A stretch of 64,000 nt of DNA from Acerihabitans arboris (GTDB lineage Bacteria; Pseudomonadota; Gammaproteobacteria; Enterobacterales; Enterobacteriaceae), in assembly GCF_010131535.1 (NCBI RefSeq), contig NZ_WUBS01000004.1, forward strand, positions 1-64,000, read 5' to 3'. The translations under genes and the position numbers were made by a program. This document shows positions 38,660 to 48,694 of the stretch, piece by piece; within the stretch, counting starts at the first letter, position 1; each line of letters opens with the position of its first letter. The notes beneath the pieces are model-generated. The model was not told the origin of the DNA, searched no databases, and was given only the letters and a program-made list of their open reading frames with translations.

Positions 38660-40276
38660 TTAGTGTTTGAGGATATACATCGTCTGGCTGTAGGCGACGT
38701 CTTCCGGATTGGTTATCGGGTATCCCCGCACCCAGGGTTTGATCAAGCGGCCGTTGGTGTATTGGTAAATCGGCGCAATCGGCGCCTGGTCGGCAATCAT
38801 CGCTTCCGCTTTATTATAATCGGCGCTCAGGCGCTCAGGGCTGGTTTGCCGGCTGGCCTCGGCGAGCAGGCGATCGTAGGCGGGGTCGTTAAACTTGGCG
38901 ATATTGCCGCTGTGGGCGGCGGTCAACAGCGACAGGAAGGTGGACGGCTCATTGTAATCCCCTACCCAGGAGGCGCGCACCACGTCAAAATTACCGGTGT
39001 TGCGGCTGTCGATATAGGTTTTCCATTCCTGGTTCACCAGCTGGACATTGACGCCCAGCTTTTTCTTCCACATGGAGGCGACGGCGATGGCGATTTTTTC
39101 GTGGCTTTCCGAGGTATTATACAGCAGGCTCAGGGTAAGGGGCTTTTCCGGACCGTAGCCGGCCGCTTTCATCAGGACTTTCGCCTCGGCATCCAGCTCC
39201 TCCTGGGAATGCTGCTGCAGGAAATTCTGCGTAGGTTTAAAGCCCGCGGTCACGTCCGGGGTAAAATGCCAGGCCGGTTTTTCGCCGGTGCCGACCACTT
39301 TTCCGGCGATAATCCGGCGATCGATGGCGTAGGACAGGGCTTTGCGCACGCGAACATCGTCGGTGGGCGCACGCCGGGTGTTAAAAGCGTAATAATAAGT
39401 GCCGAGCTGATCCGGGGTATAGACCTGTCCGGGAATATCCTTGAGCAACTTCTGGTACCTGTCTTTCGGGAAGGATTCGGTGATGTCGATGTCATCGGCC
39501 AGGTAACGGTTCAGGGCCGACGATTCCTGGTTCAGGGGAATAAAGGTCACCTGGGTTAATACCGTGTGCTGATGATCCCAATAATGTTCATTGGGCGTCA
39601 GGACGATTTTTTCATTGACCACCCGCTGATGCAGCGCGAAAGCGCCGTTGCCCACCAGGTTGCCGACCCTGGTCCAGTCGTTGCCGTATTTTTCCACCGC
39701 GGCGCGATGCACCGGAAACAGGCTGAAATTGGCGGTCAGGCTGGCAAAGTACGGCACCGGTTTGCTGAGCTGGACCTTGAGGGTATAGTCGTCCGGCGCG
39801 CTGACGCCCAAGCGTTCGGCGGGCAGTTTGCCGGCGGTGATATCGGCGGCGTTTTCCAGGCCGGCCAGTTCGGCGAACCAGGCGAAAGAAGAAAGATTTC
39901 TCGGGTCGGCCAGGCGTCGCCAACTGTAGACAAAGTCATTTGCCGTGACAGGGTCACCGTTTGACCAGCGCGCGTCGTGGCGCAGGTGGAAAATAAAGGT
40001 CCGGTTATCATTGGTTTGCCAGCGGGCCGCCACGCCCGGGATCGGGTTGCCCCTGGCATCCTCGTTGACCAGGCCTTCAAACAGGTCGCGCACCACCTGG
40101 GCTTCCGGCAGGCCGACCACTTTAATCGGGTCCAGGGAGGCGGGTTCATCTTTGATATGGCGCACGATTTGCTGCCGGTCGGCCAGCTGCGTGCCCTCGG
40201 GCACCGTGGCGGCCCAGGGATGGCCGCTGAGGGCGGCGATGAACGACGCGCATAGGGTGTATTTAAAACGTGGCAT
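38660..40276 (-). CDS. mppA: periplasmic murein tripeptide-binding protein MppA
   Basis: A 538-residue SBP_bac_5-type binding protein. The signal peptide MPRFKYTLCASFIAALSGHPWA is followed by VPEGTQLADRQQIVRHIKDEPASLDP, family motifs GNGAF and YWDHQHTVLTQVTFIPL, and VRKALSYAIDR. MppA delivers L-Ala-D-Glu-meso-DAP to the Opp permease for murein recycling. It differs from OppA in lacking an adjacent oppBCDF. AAGGA lies 7 nt before the ATG at 40276. It is divergent from mpaA, which acts on the same peptide. Confidence 0.9.
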   Translation of the reverse strand: MPRFKYTLCASFIAALSGHPWAATVPEGTQLADRQQIVRHIKDEPASLDPIKVVGLPEAQVVRDLFEGLVNEDARGNPIPGVAARWQTNDNRTFIFHLRHDARWSNGDPVTANDFVYSWRRLADPRNLSSFAWFAELAGLENAADITAGKLPAERLGVSAPDDYTLKVQLSKPVPYFASLTANFSLFPVHRAAVEKYGNDWTRVGNLVGNGAFALHQRVVNEKIVLTPNEHYWDHQHTVLTQVTFIPLNQESSALNRYLADDIDITESFPKDRYQKLLKDIPGQVYTPDQLGTYYYAFNTRRAPTDDVRVRKALSYAIDRRIIAGKVVGTGEKPAWHFTPDVTAGFKPTQNFLQQHSQEELDAEAKVLMKAAGYGPEKPLTLSLLYNTSESHEKIAIAVASMWKKKLGVNVQLVNQEWKTYIDSRNTGNFDVVRASWVGDYNEPSTFLSLLTAAHSGNIAKFNDPAYDRLLAEASRQTSPERLSADYNKAEAMIADQAPIAPIYQYTNGRLIKPWVRGYPITNPEDVAYSQTMYILKH

Positions 40277-40419
40277 AGGGTTATCCTTGCTATCGTATCC
40301 GGTGCACCGTGTCCCCGCGCGCTTTCCCGGCGTTTTGCCGGCCGGGGATAATAACGCCGGACGTTTTGCGATAAAGTAGACAGGCCAATGTAACGTATTA
40401 TTTTCTGTCAGGAAACAGC

Positions 40420-41154
40420 ATGATGTCATTTCAACCACGTTCCCGGCGCGGGAAATTGCCTTCGCTGGGCGAACCCTTCGGCCGATCGGTCTTAGGCGCG
40501 CCGTTGCTGTACTTTCCGGCCACGGCCGCCGGGCCGGATACCGGCCTGGTGATCGCCGGCACCCATGGCGACGAGACCGCGAGCGTCGTGGCGTTGTCGT
40601 GCGCGCTGCGTACCCTGGGCATGCAGGCCCTGCGTCATCATCTGATCCTGGCGGTCAACCCCGACGGGTGCCAGCTGGGGCTGCGGGCCAATGCCAACGG
40701 CGTGGACCTGAACCGCAATTTTCCGGCCGCCAACTGGCGGCCGGGGGATACGGTGTATCGCTGGACCAGCCAGGCGCAAGAGCGTGACGTGCTGCTGTCG
40801 ACCGGCGGCGGCCCCGGTTCGGAACCGGAAACGGCGGCGCTGTGCCGGCTGATTGCGCGCCTCAAGCCGGCGTGGGTGGTGTCTTTCCATGAACCGCTGG
40901 CCTGTGTGGAGGAAGCGGCGGCCTCCCCGTTGGGCCGGTGGCTGGCGGCGCGGTTGACCTTGCCGCTGGTGGCAAGCGTGGGCTACGAGACACCCGGCTC
41001 CTTCGGCAGTTGGTGCGCCGATGGCGGTTTGCCCTGCATTACCGCCGAGTTTCCGGCTATTTCGGCCGATGCCGCCACGAACCGCTATCTGGCGGCGTTG
41101 GTGGATCTGCTGGCCTACGATGAAAATGTCGCGCGCGAGGCGCTTCCCCGTTAA
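40420..41154 (+). CDS. mpaA: murein tripeptide amidase A
   Basis: A 244-residue cytosolic zinc carboxypeptidase of the M14 family. It removes meso-DAP from the murein tripeptide L-Ala-gamma-D-Glu-meso-DAP. Zinc ligands are H49 and E52 in GTHGDE, with a third His in VVSFHEPL (about residue 151). NPDGCQLGLRANANGVDLNRNFP is the M14 substrate motif. AGGA lies 6 nt before the ATG. With mppA and ycjG it forms a murein peptide recycling cluster. Confidence 0.95.
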   Translation: MMSFQPRSRRGKLPSLGEPFGRSVLGAPLLYFPATAAGPDTGLVIAGTHGDETASVVALSCALRTLGMQALRHHLILAVNPDGCQLGLRANANGVDLNRNFPAANWRPGDTVYRWTSQAQERDVLLSTGGGPGSEPETAALCRLIARLKPAWVVSFHEPLACVEEAAASPLGRWLAARLTLPLVASVGYETPGSFGSWCADGGLPCITAEFPAISADAATNRYLAALVDLLAYDENVAREALPR

Positions 41155-41226
41155 CACGTCCGCTGCAAGTCGAGGGTTAGCGGTCCTGCCGCGCCATGGG
41201 ACCCCTGGGCGGCAGAAAATGCGGGT

Positions 41227-42195
41227 TTAAAGCAGACTGATAGAGCCGCAGCCGAATTTTAAATGGGGTTCGGCGTCCATCGCCAGCCAGGTCGGGCCGT
41301 CAAGATCGATAAACCGCGCGCCGGGCGTCAGCGGCAGCGCGGCCGCGATGGCGCGCGAGGTGCACAGCATACAGCCGAGCATAATGCCGAAACCCTGTTC
41401 CCGCGCCTGCTGTGCCAGCAGCAGGGCCTCGGTCAACCCGCCGGCCTTGTCGAGCTTGATATTGATCATCTCGTAATTATCCCTGAGCGCCGGCAGCTGT
41501 TGGCGCGTATGGCAGCTTTCGTCGGCGCAGATGGGCAGCGGATGGATAAAGTGCTGCAGCGCGGCGTCCTGCTCGGCGGGCAGCGGCTGCTCCAGCATGG
41601 CCACGCCTAAATCCGCCAGCAGCTGGCAGCGGGTTGCCAGCCCCTCGGGTTGCCAGGCCTCGTTGGCGTCGACAATCAGCGTCGCTTCCGGCACCGCGGC
41701 GCGAATGGCCACCATGCGCTCGGTGATCAGCCGATCGTCAAGTTTGATTTTCAGCAGCCGGGCGCCCGCCTGCCAATACTTCAAGGCCGCCCCGGCCATG
41801 TGTTCCGGATCGTTGATGCTTAGCGTTTGCGCCATGGTGATGGCCGACGGCAGGGCGATACCGGTCAATTGCGCTAAAGTCTGGCCGGTAAGCTGGCGCT
41901 CCAGGTCCCAGAGCGCGCAGTCGACGGCGTTGCGCGCCGCGCCGGCCGGCAACAACTGCTGTAATACGTCGCGGGTCACGTCCTGCTCCACCGCATGGAT
42001 CACGGCGGCGAGCTGTTCCATCACCGATTGCTCGCTTTCGCCATAGCGGGGATAAGGCGTGCACTCACCGATACCCCTGACGCCGTCCTGTTCAATCTCG
42101 ACCACCACTACGCGGGCCTCGGTACGGCTGCCGCGCGAGATCACAAATGGCGTATGCAGCGGCCATGCCTCAGGATAGAAACGCATCACTCTCAT
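41227..42195 (-). CDS. ycjG: L-Ala-D/L-Glu epimerase
   Basis: A 322-residue enolase-superfamily enzyme that epimerises L-Ala-D-Glu to L-Ala-L-Glu, the step after MpaA in murein peptide use. Motifs: SRGSRTEARVVVVEI, GECTPYPRYGES, the KIKLD lysine, metal ligands in IVDANEAW and LEQPLP, CADESCHTR, and the second lysine in INIKLDK. The sequence follows E. coli YcjG closely. It lies convergent with mpaA and downstream of tyrR on the same strand; tpx, which separates them in E. coli, is absent. Confidence 0.95.
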   Translation of the reverse strand: MRVMRFYPEAWPLHTPFVISRGSRTEARVVVVEIEQDGVRGIGECTPYPRYGESEQSVMEQLAAVIHAVEQDVTRDVLQQLLPAGAARNAVDCALWDLERQLTGQTLAQLTGIALPSAITMAQTLSINDPEHMAGAALKYWQAGARLLKIKLDDRLITERMVAIRAAVPEATLIVDANEAWQPEGLATRCQLLADLGVAMLEQPLPAEQDAALQHFIHPLPICADESCHTRQQLPALRDNYEMINIKLDKAGGLTEALLLAQQAREQGFGIMLGCMLCTSRAIAAALPLTPGARFIDLDGPTWLAMDAEPHLKFGCGSISLL

Positions 42196-42325
42196 TATGA
42201 GCCCTCAGATAATCATTAATAAAATCAAAAATTTTGCAGGTCGCCAAGGATTTACCCGTCGTAACGTTAAACAACCATGCCGGCAAACACAAGGTACTGA
42301 ATATATTTCCGGGTGGCAATTCCAG

Positions 42326-43897
42326 TTAACTTTCGTCCTCTTCGGCTGGTTTTTTACTGCCGAGGCCATATTCCCGCAGTTTATTGGCGATGGCGGTATG
42401 GGAGACACCCAGGCGTTTGGCCAGTTTTCGGGTGCTGGGATAGGTGCGGTAAAGACGGGCCAGCACCGAACGCTCGAAGCGTTTGCTGATGTCGTCGAGC
42501 GATCCGTCGAGGATCTCGTCCGACATCGGCGGCGCCAGGGCGAAATCCGGCAGATCGATATCGTCGGCGCGCAGTTCATCCGCGTCCAGCTGCGCCATGG
42601 CGCGGGTCAATACGTTTTTCAGCTGGCGCACGTTGCCCGGCCAGGCATACCGGGTGAGCATATCGGCCAGCCCAGGGGCGACCCGCGGCCGCGCGATGCC
42701 CTGTTCGTCGCAGAACTGGGCGATAAACAGCGCGGTCAGCGGCATGATATCGTCCGGCCGTTCGCGCAGCGGCGGCAGGTTCAGCGTCAGCACATTCAGG
42801 CGATAATACAGATCTTCGCGAAATTGGCCCTTGCGCACCAGCTCCAGCAGGTTCTTCTGGGTGGCGCAGTAGATGCGCACGTCCACGTGCATTTCACGAT
42901 CCTCGCCCACCCGCCGGAACGTGCCGTCGTTGATAAAACGCAGCAGCTTGTTTTGCATGCTCGGCGACATTTCGCCGATTTCATCGAGCAGTACCGATCC
43001 GCCGTCGGCCTGTTCAAAAAAGCCTTTTTTACCTTCGAGGGCATTGGGATAGGCGCCGGCGGCATGGCCGAACAGTTCGCTTTCCGCCACGTCATCCGGC
43101 AGCGCGGCGCAGTTCAGCGCCAGGAACGGTTGTTTGCCGCGTCGGCTTCGCAGATGGCAGGCATGGGCCAGCAGATCCTTGCCGGTGCCGGTCTCGCCGG
43201 CGATCAGCAGAGGCGCGTCGAGCATCGCCAGCCGCCTGGCCCGATCGAGCGTCTGGCGCATGCTATCGCCGGCGGCGATGATGTGGCTGAATTCACTGTC
43301 ATCGTTCTGCCCGCGATCCTGCAGCTGGCGTCCCATGCGCACCGCGGATTTCAGCAGGATGACCCCGCCCACCGCGGCAGCCTGCCCATCCTCCCCGATC
43401 AGTTGGACCGGGGTGATTTCCAGCAGGAAATCCTGGCCCAGGATCACCACCCGCTGGCTATCGGGGGACTGCCGTCCGCTCTCCAGCCAGCGCACGACGT
43501 TAAAACCGGCAATCAGCTGGCTTACCGGCAGTTGGTGCAGCTGGCCGGCACCCATGCCGAACAGGGCCAGCGTCGCCGGGTTGGCCAGTTCCACCCGGCC
43601 CTTGAGATCGATGGACAGCACCGGCTCCGGCATGGCGGCCAGGATGGCTTCAAGCGCGCGATGCTCGCGTTCCGAGGGCATAAACGCCACGGTACGCACA
43701 TCGGTCACGCCGGGGATGCGGCGGATTTCCGCCATCAGCGCCCGGAACGGATCAAATTCCAGCGTGGAAAAATTAAGATGGATCCGCCCGACGGGATCGA
43801 TTTCGATACCGCGCAAATCGATGCCGCGCAATACCAGTAAATCCAGCAATTCCCTGGCCAGACCGAGGCGGTCTTGACAAAAAACTTCCAAACGCAT
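42326..43897 (-). CDS. tyrR: aromatic amino acid regulator TyrR
   Basis: A 523-residue regulator of aromatic amino acid synthesis and transport. N-terminal ACT domain (MRLEVFCQDRLGLARELLDL), PAS domain (residues ~80-190), sigma-54-type AAA+ domain with Walker A GETGTGKDLLAHACH, and a C-terminal Fis-like HTH (RKLAKRLGVSHTAIANKLREYGL). The sigma-54 contact loop GAFTGA is replaced by AAGAYPNA, as known for TyrR, which works with sigma-70. The ATG at 43897 follows GAGG; ATP, Tyr and Phe are the ligands in E. coli. Confidence 0.97.
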   Translation of the reverse strand: MRLEVFCQDRLGLARELLDLLVLRGIDLRGIEIDPVGRIHLNFSTLEFDPFRALMAEIRRIPGVTDVRTVAFMPSEREHRALEAILAAMPEPVLSIDLKGRVELANPATLALFGMGAGQLHQLPVSQLIAGFNVVRWLESGRQSPDSQRVVILGQDFLLEITPVQLIGEDGQAAAVGGVILLKSAVRMGRQLQDRGQNDDSEFSHIIAAGDSMRQTLDRARRLAMLDAPLLIAGETGTGKDLLAHACHLRSRRGKQPFLALNCAALPDDVAESELFGHAAGAYPNALEGKKGFFEQADGGSVLLDEIGEMSPSMQNKLLRFINDGTFRRVGEDREMHVDVRIYCATQKNLLELVRKGQFREDLYYRLNVLTLNLPPLRERPDDIMPLTALFIAQFCDEQGIARPRVAPGLADMLTRYAWPGNVRQLKNVLTRAMAQLDADELRADDIDLPDFALAPPMSDEILDGSLDDISKRFERSVLARLYRTYPSTRKLAKRLGVSHTAIANKLREYGLGSKKPAEEDES

Positions 43898-44027
43898 GTA
43901 ACGCCTCTTATCCATGGTGGCAATGATGGCTACATAATACGTGGCGACGCGCCCGGTATGAAGTCATCTGTCACAAAAAGTTGCCAGGGTGGAAATTTTT
44001 TACCAAGCCGCGGCTTGCCCTGTTGCC

Positions 44028-45083
44028 TCAGGGGGCGGGCTTGCGCTCCAGCAGGGTTTTCAACTGGCCGATAATTTCACGGCGGTAATCCCCCAGGCGC
44101 GGTTTGTCGCCGTCTATCCAGGGCAGCGGGCGGCACAGCTCCATGGCCTTGATGCCCAGGCGCGCGGTCAACAGGCCGGCGCCCATGCCCTGGGCCACGC
44201 GGGCGGACAGGCGGGCGGTAAGGTCCTGCGACATCCAGTCCATGCCCACCTCGCGCACCCATTCGCTCACGCCGGCGAAGGCGATATTCAGCAGCACCAG
44301 CCGGAATAACCGGATGCGGCTGAAATACCCCACCTCAATGCCGTACAGCGCCGCCACGCGGTTGATCAGCCGCAGGTTGCGCCAGGCGATAAACCCCATG
44401 TCCACGATCGCCAGCGGGCTGACCGCGATCAGCAGCGCGGACTCGGCGGCGGAGCGGCTGATTTCGGCGCGTACCCGGCGATCGATGACCGGCTGCACCA
44501 TTTTGGCGTACAGCGTCACCACTTCGCGATCGCTGTGGGTATCGTGCACCATGGCCTGCCAGCGCCGCAGCGCCGGATGGGCATCGTCAATGCCGGCCTG
44601 CCCGGCCAGGCGCAGGCAAAATTCACGGCCCTGGCCCAGCGCGTGGCTGCGCAGCAGCTCCCCTGCCCGGTCGCGTTCCCCGGCACGCTGGCGCAGGCGG
44701 TATAACCGCCGCCATTCGGCGGCCAGCGAGCCGGCGCCCGCCAGCGCGAACAGGGCGCCGGCGCCCAGCGCGCCCAGGGCAAGCCAGTCCTGCCGCTGCC
44801 AGGCGTGCGCGGCCCAGAGCGCCCCCTGCGCCGCCGCGCTCACTACCAGCAGCCCGGCGCCGGCGATGGCCATGCGGCGCCAGATGCCGCGTTTCGGCCG
44901 CAGGGCGCTCAGCAGCAACTGCTCCGGGCGCCCTTCCTCATCCGGCTCCGGCAACGGATGAAACTGGGCGTCCTCCAGCGCGTCGAAGGCTTGCGCGCCG
45001 CGCAGGACCGGCTCCGCCGGCGGCGTCAGCGGTAGATCCCGCCCTTGTTCAAAATCGATACGGGGCTTGACGGGGTCGCTCAT
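44028..45083 (-). CDS. ycjF: YcjF family membrane protein (UPF0283)
   Basis: A 351-residue inner-membrane protein with an acidic N-terminal stretch ([19 protein letters not shown]). Two membrane helices lie at about residues 70-120 ([42 protein letters not shown]). A C-terminal domain of the DUF697 type contains [35 protein letters not shown]. The ATG overlaps the ycjX stop by 4 bp. It is co-conserved with ycjX and linked to the Psp envelope stress regulon; molecular role unknown. Confidence 0.93.
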   Translation of the reverse strand: MSDPVKPRIDFEQGRDLPLTPPAEPVLRGAQAFDALEDAQFHPLPEPDEEGRPEQLLLSALRPKRGIWRRMAIAGAGLLVVSAAAQGALWAAHAWQRQDWLALGALGAGALFALAGAGSLAAEWRRLYRLRQRAGERDRAGELLRSHALGQGREFCLRLAGQAGIDDAHPALRRWQAMVHDTHSDREVVTLYAKMVQPVIDRRVRAEISRSAAESALLIAVSPLAIVDMGFIAWRNLRLINRVAALYGIEVGYFSRIRLFRLVLLNIAFAGVSEWVREVGMDWMSQDLTARLSARVAQGMGAGLLTARLGIKAMELCRPLPWIDGDKPRLGDYRREIIGQLKTLLERKPAP

Positions 45084-46477
45084 CGTAGTTTGTCTCCCAA
45101 TAAAAATTCCATGACGCCATCCAGGCGGATATGCGGCAGCGGCCGGTCGGGATCCATGGCGCGCGGCCGGAAATTTTCGAACTGGAATCCCTGCTCCTGC
45201 CAAAAGGCGGAGCCCGGCAAACGGGCCGGCACGTCGCCGGGATAAAAGGTCAGCGGGTGGTTGTCGTCCAGGCGGTGTCCCTGCAGCGCGGGAATATTGC
45301 CGCCCTGGTGGCCGACCAGGCCGCTTTGCGTCGCCTGTACCGAGGCCAGGCCCGCGCAGTCCATGGCGATGCCTTCAAACGCGGCGTTCTGCCAGGCGTC
45401 CTGTACCAGTTGTTGTAATAAAGACACCAGGTTGGCCTGCTGATCGGCGGTGACGTGATCGGCCTTGCTGGCGGCAAACATCAGCTTATCGATACAGGGG
45501 GAAAACAGCCGGCGGTACAGGCTGCGCTTGCCGTAGTGAAAACTTCTCATCAGCTGGGCCAGGGCCAGGCGCATATCGTTAAAGGCGTGGGGACCGCTGT
45601 TGAGCGGCTGCAGGCAATCCACCAGCACAATTTGCCGATCGAAGCCGGTGAAATGCTGCTGGTAAAATCCCTTGACCACGTCCCGGCAATAGTAGTGATA
45701 ACGCGCGCGCAGCATGCCGAGATTGGAGGTTTTGGCCGCCTGCGCCAGCCTGGCCTCGCCGCCATCGGCCACATCGGGCCAGGGGAAAAACTGCAGCGCC
45801 GGCGCGCCGGCCATATCGCCGGGCAGGACAAAACGTCCCGGCTGGATAAAATGCAGGCCCTGGCGTTTGCAGCGCAGCAGATAATCGGTATAGGCGTGGG
45901 CGATATCCGCCAGCGCGCGCTCGTCGGCCGGCGCCAGCGGGTCGAGGGCGGCGCATTTTGCCAGCCAGGGCGCCGCCCATTCCGCCCGTTCGCCCTGCAG
46001 CAGGCCGTTCATCTGCCGCGACCAGGACAGGTAATCCTGCTCAAGCATCGGCAGGTCCAGCAGCCATTCGCCGGGATAGTCGACGATTTCCAGGTACAGC
46101 GTGCCGGTATCCTTGATATGGCGCCACAGGGCGTCGCGGGAGCGATAGCGCAGCGCCAGCCGCATCTCGCTGACGCCGCGCGTCGGCGTCGGCCAGGCGG
46201 GCGGCGTGCCGTACAACGCGGCGATACCTTCATCATACGCAAACCGTGAAATGCCGAGATGGCGCTGCGGCACTCGTTTGGCCCCGAGCAGCCGGCCGTC
46301 GCGCGCGGCGGAAAACATCGGCAGGCGCGCGCCGTTATTGACCATCAGCAATTGGTTGACAAAGGAGGTGATGAACGCGGTTTTGCCGCTGCGGCTCAGG
46401 CCGGTGACCGCCAGGCGCAGGTGGCGGTCCAGGCCGCGGTTCAGCAGCGCGCCAAGATCGTTTTGCAGCCGGCTCAT
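45080..46477 (-). CDS. ycjX: YcjX family P-loop GTPase-like protein
   Basis: A 465-residue cytosolic P-loop protein (DUF463). The start [28 protein letters not shown] matches E. coli YcjX, with Walker A GLSRSGKT at residues 26-33. Then follow [30 protein letters not shown] (Walker B/switch region), LVDCLQPLN and ATKAD-like AASKADHV (guanine-binding type). It forms an operon with ycjF. In E. coli the pair belongs to the stress-linked ycj/psp region; here it is separated from pspC by an inserted segment. Confidence 0.95.
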   Translation of the reverse strand: MSRLQNDLGALLNRGLDRHLRLAVTGLSRSGKTAFITSFVNQLLMVNNGARLPMFSAARDGRLLGAKRVPQRHLGISRFAYDEGIAALYGTPPAWPTPTRGVSEMRLALRYRSRDALWRHIKDTGTLYLEIVDYPGEWLLDLPMLEQDYLSWSRQMNGLLQGERAEWAAPWLAKCAALDPLAPADERALADIAHAYTDYLLRCKRQGLHFIQPGRFVLPGDMAGAPALQFFPWPDVADGGEARLAQAAKTSNLGMLRARYHYYCRDVVKGFYQQHFTGFDRQIVLVDCLQPLNSGPHAFNDMRLALAQLMRSFHYGKRSLYRRLFSPCIDKLMFAASKADHVTADQQANLVSLLQQLVQDAWQNAAFEGIAMDCAGLASVQATQSGLVGHQGGNIPALQGHRLDDNHPLTFYPGDVPARLPGSAFWQEQGFQFENFRPRAMDPDRPLPHIRLDGVMEFLLGDKLR

Positions 46478-46642
46478 GGCAGGACGACCGACGGCGGCGG
46501 ACAATAATGGCGGTGGTAAATAGGCATCGTGGCCTGAGCAGACATAAATCCCTCCCGTTGACAAGAAGTCTATTATGTCGTCCAAACGGCAAACAAACAA
46601 ATCCGCCCGCCAACCGCCGCCCTTGCGCGGCCGGGGCGCGCC

Positions 46643-46786
<144 letters not shown>

Positions 46787-46906
46787 TTAATAGTTGTAAG
46801 CAAAATCACAAAGTTAGGTGAGGTGGTGATCGGATTATGGCAACGGCGGGTCCGGAGCGGCGGACGGGCAGCCGCCGCCCGGGACAATGGCTTGCGCCGC
46901 CGGAAC

Positions 46907-47815
46907 TTAACGCCGGGCAGCCTCCCTTGGCCGGTAGTTCATTTGCCGCAGATCGTCGATCAGCCCCGGCCCGGCAGGTTCCCAACCGAGCTGCGCGCGC
47001 GTCCACGCGCCCGAAGCACGGAGGTCCATGCCCGCGAACATGGCGAACCAGCCGAAATGCCGCGCCGCGTCCCCGGCGGACAGAGACACCGCCGGCACGC
47101 CAAGGCCTGCGCCCACTAATTCAGCTATCGCGCGGACCGGAATGCCCTCCTCGGCAACGGCATGATAGCGCGCCCCCTTGCCGCCCTTGTCCAGGGCAAG
47201 GACATAGAGCTTCGCCACATCAAGCACATGGGCCGCCGGCCAGCGGTTGGCGCCATCGCCGATATAGGCCGCCACGCCCTTCTCCCGCGAGATGTCGATA
47301 TAAGGTGAAATGAGCCCTTGCCTGAACGTATCGTGGACCTGCGGAAGCCGCACCACGCGCACGTCGATCCCCGCCGCCAGCATCTCATGACCCGCCAGCT
47401 CGGACGCAACGCGCGGGTTGGGATGGCCGGCGTTGAAAACATCCTCCGTCGCGGGTTGGCCGGATCCGGCATCGCCCATCCCGGTACCGGATGTGATGAT
47501 GAGGGGCCGCCCGGAACCCTTCAGCGTGGAGCCCAACGCCGTGATTACGCGCCGGTCCTTCTCGCAGTTTGCCGCGAAGTTCGAGAAGTCGTGATCGAAT
47601 GCGGTGTGGATCACGGCGTCCGTCTTGGCTGCTCCGGCGCGCAGGCTGTCGAGATCTTCCAGGGCGCCGCGATGTACTTCCACTCCCGAGGCCTCCAGGG
47701 ATTGAGCGCCGGCATCGGATCTCGTCAGGCCGATGACCTGATGTCCGGCCGCCAGCAGTTCGGGCACGATGCGGGAGCCGATGAAACCGGTCGCGCCGGT
47801 GAGAAATACGCGCAT
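46907..47815 (-). CDS. NAD(P)-dependent SDR/epimerase-type oxidoreductase
   Basis: A 302-residue extended SDR-fold enzyme. The N-terminal nucleotide motif MRVFLTGATGFIGSRIV (TGxxGxxG) and the DAVIHTAFDH segment are clear. The usual active-site YxxxK is not obvious, which is common in atypical NAD(P)H-binding relatives. AGGAGGT lies 6 nt before the ATG, a very strong ribosome site. It is not part of the psp regulon elsewhere; it sits between pspC and ycjX beside a transporter remnant, so it looks acquired. Substrate unknown. Confidence 0.8.
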   Translation of the reverse strand: MRVFLTGATGFIGSRIVPELLAAGHQVIGLTRSDAGAQSLEASGVEVHRGALEDLDSLRAGAAKTDAVIHTAFDHDFSNFAANCEKDRRVITALGSTLKGSGRPLIITSGTGMGDAGSGQPATEDVFNAGHPNPRVASELAGHEMLAAGIDVRVVRLPQVHDTFRQGLISPYIDISREKGVAAYIGDGANRWPAAHVLDVAKLYVLALDKGGKGARYHAVAEEGIPVRAIAELVGAGLGVPAVSLSAGDAARHFGWFAMFAGMDLRASGAWTRAQLGWEPAGPGLIDDLRQMNYRPREAARR

Positions 47816-48080
47816 GGGATACCTCCTGTGTTGTGTGGCAGGAAGTATTATCTTAAAGTCATTATTATAAAAGTAGTGGCTTTATCATGGTATAAATCCT
47901 AACAGCCTCGCAATGGCCGACGTAACCGGCAATAAACCAGGCAACTTTCCAGGAGATCGCCGTATCAGGCTTGACCCGGCCACGTTCCGGGCAGGCAGAA
48001 AAACCATGCCTGCCTCGGCCCATCGGCACGCCCTCCTTTTAACCCGCCTTCTTTGAGCCCGGCGTTGGCAATTGGTGGGG

Positions 48081-48440
48081 TTACAGCCGGCGGAAGCGGT
48101 TGCGCACGCCAAAGGTTTCCGAGGTGACATAACGCTCCACCTGCCGCAGGTGCTGCTCGCTGTCGTCCAGCCGCAGTTCCAGCAGATCGAGCTGCTGTGA
48201 CGGCGCCATGCGCGAGCGCTCCGCCGATGCCTCATCCGCCGGAGCCGGTTCCAGCCAATAGGCCAGGATGGCGTAGGCGACGATAGTCAGCAAAAACAGC
48301 CCGAAGAACATCGACAGCACCACGATAATGCGCACCAGCTTTACCGGTACGTCCAGGTAATGCGCCACCCCGGCGCAGACACCTTTGCACATACCTTCGT
48401 CAGGCCTGAGGTAAAGCGGCTGTTTAAACGTATGGGCCAT
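48081..48440 (-). CDS. pspC: phage shock protein C
   Basis: A 119-residue inner-membrane protein. The PspC domain has LYLRPDEGMCKGVCAGVAHYLDVPVKLVRII, and one long membrane segment (about residues 40-62, VLSMFFGLFLLTIVAYAILAYW). A C-terminal leucine-rich/helical part (QLDLLELRLDDSEQHLRQVE) follows. PspC and PspB sense envelope stress and draw PspA away from PspF. One base separates it from pspB. No pspD could be recognised in the 265 bp that follow. Confidence 0.95.
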   Translation of the reverse strand: MAHTFKQPLYLRPDEGMCKGVCAGVAHYLDVPVKLVRIIVVLSMFFGLFLLTIVAYAILAYWLEPAPADEASAERSRMAPSQQLDLLELRLDDSEQHLRQVERYVTSETFGVRNRFRRL

Positions 48441-48441
48441 A

Positions 48442-48672
48442 TTATTGCCTCCAGCCGGGATGTTCGGCGTCCAGTATATCTTCCAGCGCCCGGATGCGCG
48501 CCTGCATGCGCCCCGCGTCCGCGCTAAGCTGCGCCAGGCGGCGGCTGTCCTGCGCCTGCAGGACCGAACCCTGCCGGCGGCGGCTATTGTAATGCAACCA
48601 TAGCCATACCGGCGCCACGAACAGGATAAAAATGGTCAGCGGGATGGCAAGCACAATTGACACGGCTTCCAT
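48442..48672 (-). CDS. pspB: phage shock protein B
   Basis: A 76-residue inner-membrane protein: one N-terminal membrane helix (VLAIPLTIFILFVAPVWLWLHY) and a cytosolic coiled coil (RRLAQLSADAGRMQARIRALEDIL) ending EHPGWRQ, the typical PspB end. It acts with PspC upstream of PspA. It lies in the pspABC operon, 22 bp after pspA. Confidence 0.96.
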   Translation of the reverse strand: MEAVSIVLAIPLTIFILFVAPVWLWLHYNSRRRQGSVLQAQDSRRLAQLSADAGRMQARIRALEDILDAEHPGWRQ

Positions 48673-48694
48673 GATGGCTCCTTTAGGTGGCTTT

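Noticed and set aside
42197-43840. 547-codon plus-strand frame opposite tyrR
   Set aside because: Antisense to a complete, highly conserved TyrR; long shadow frames are expected in GC-rich genes.
47816-48080. Degenerate pspD after pspC
   Set aside because: No frame shows the PspD pattern; short hydrophobic stretches only.
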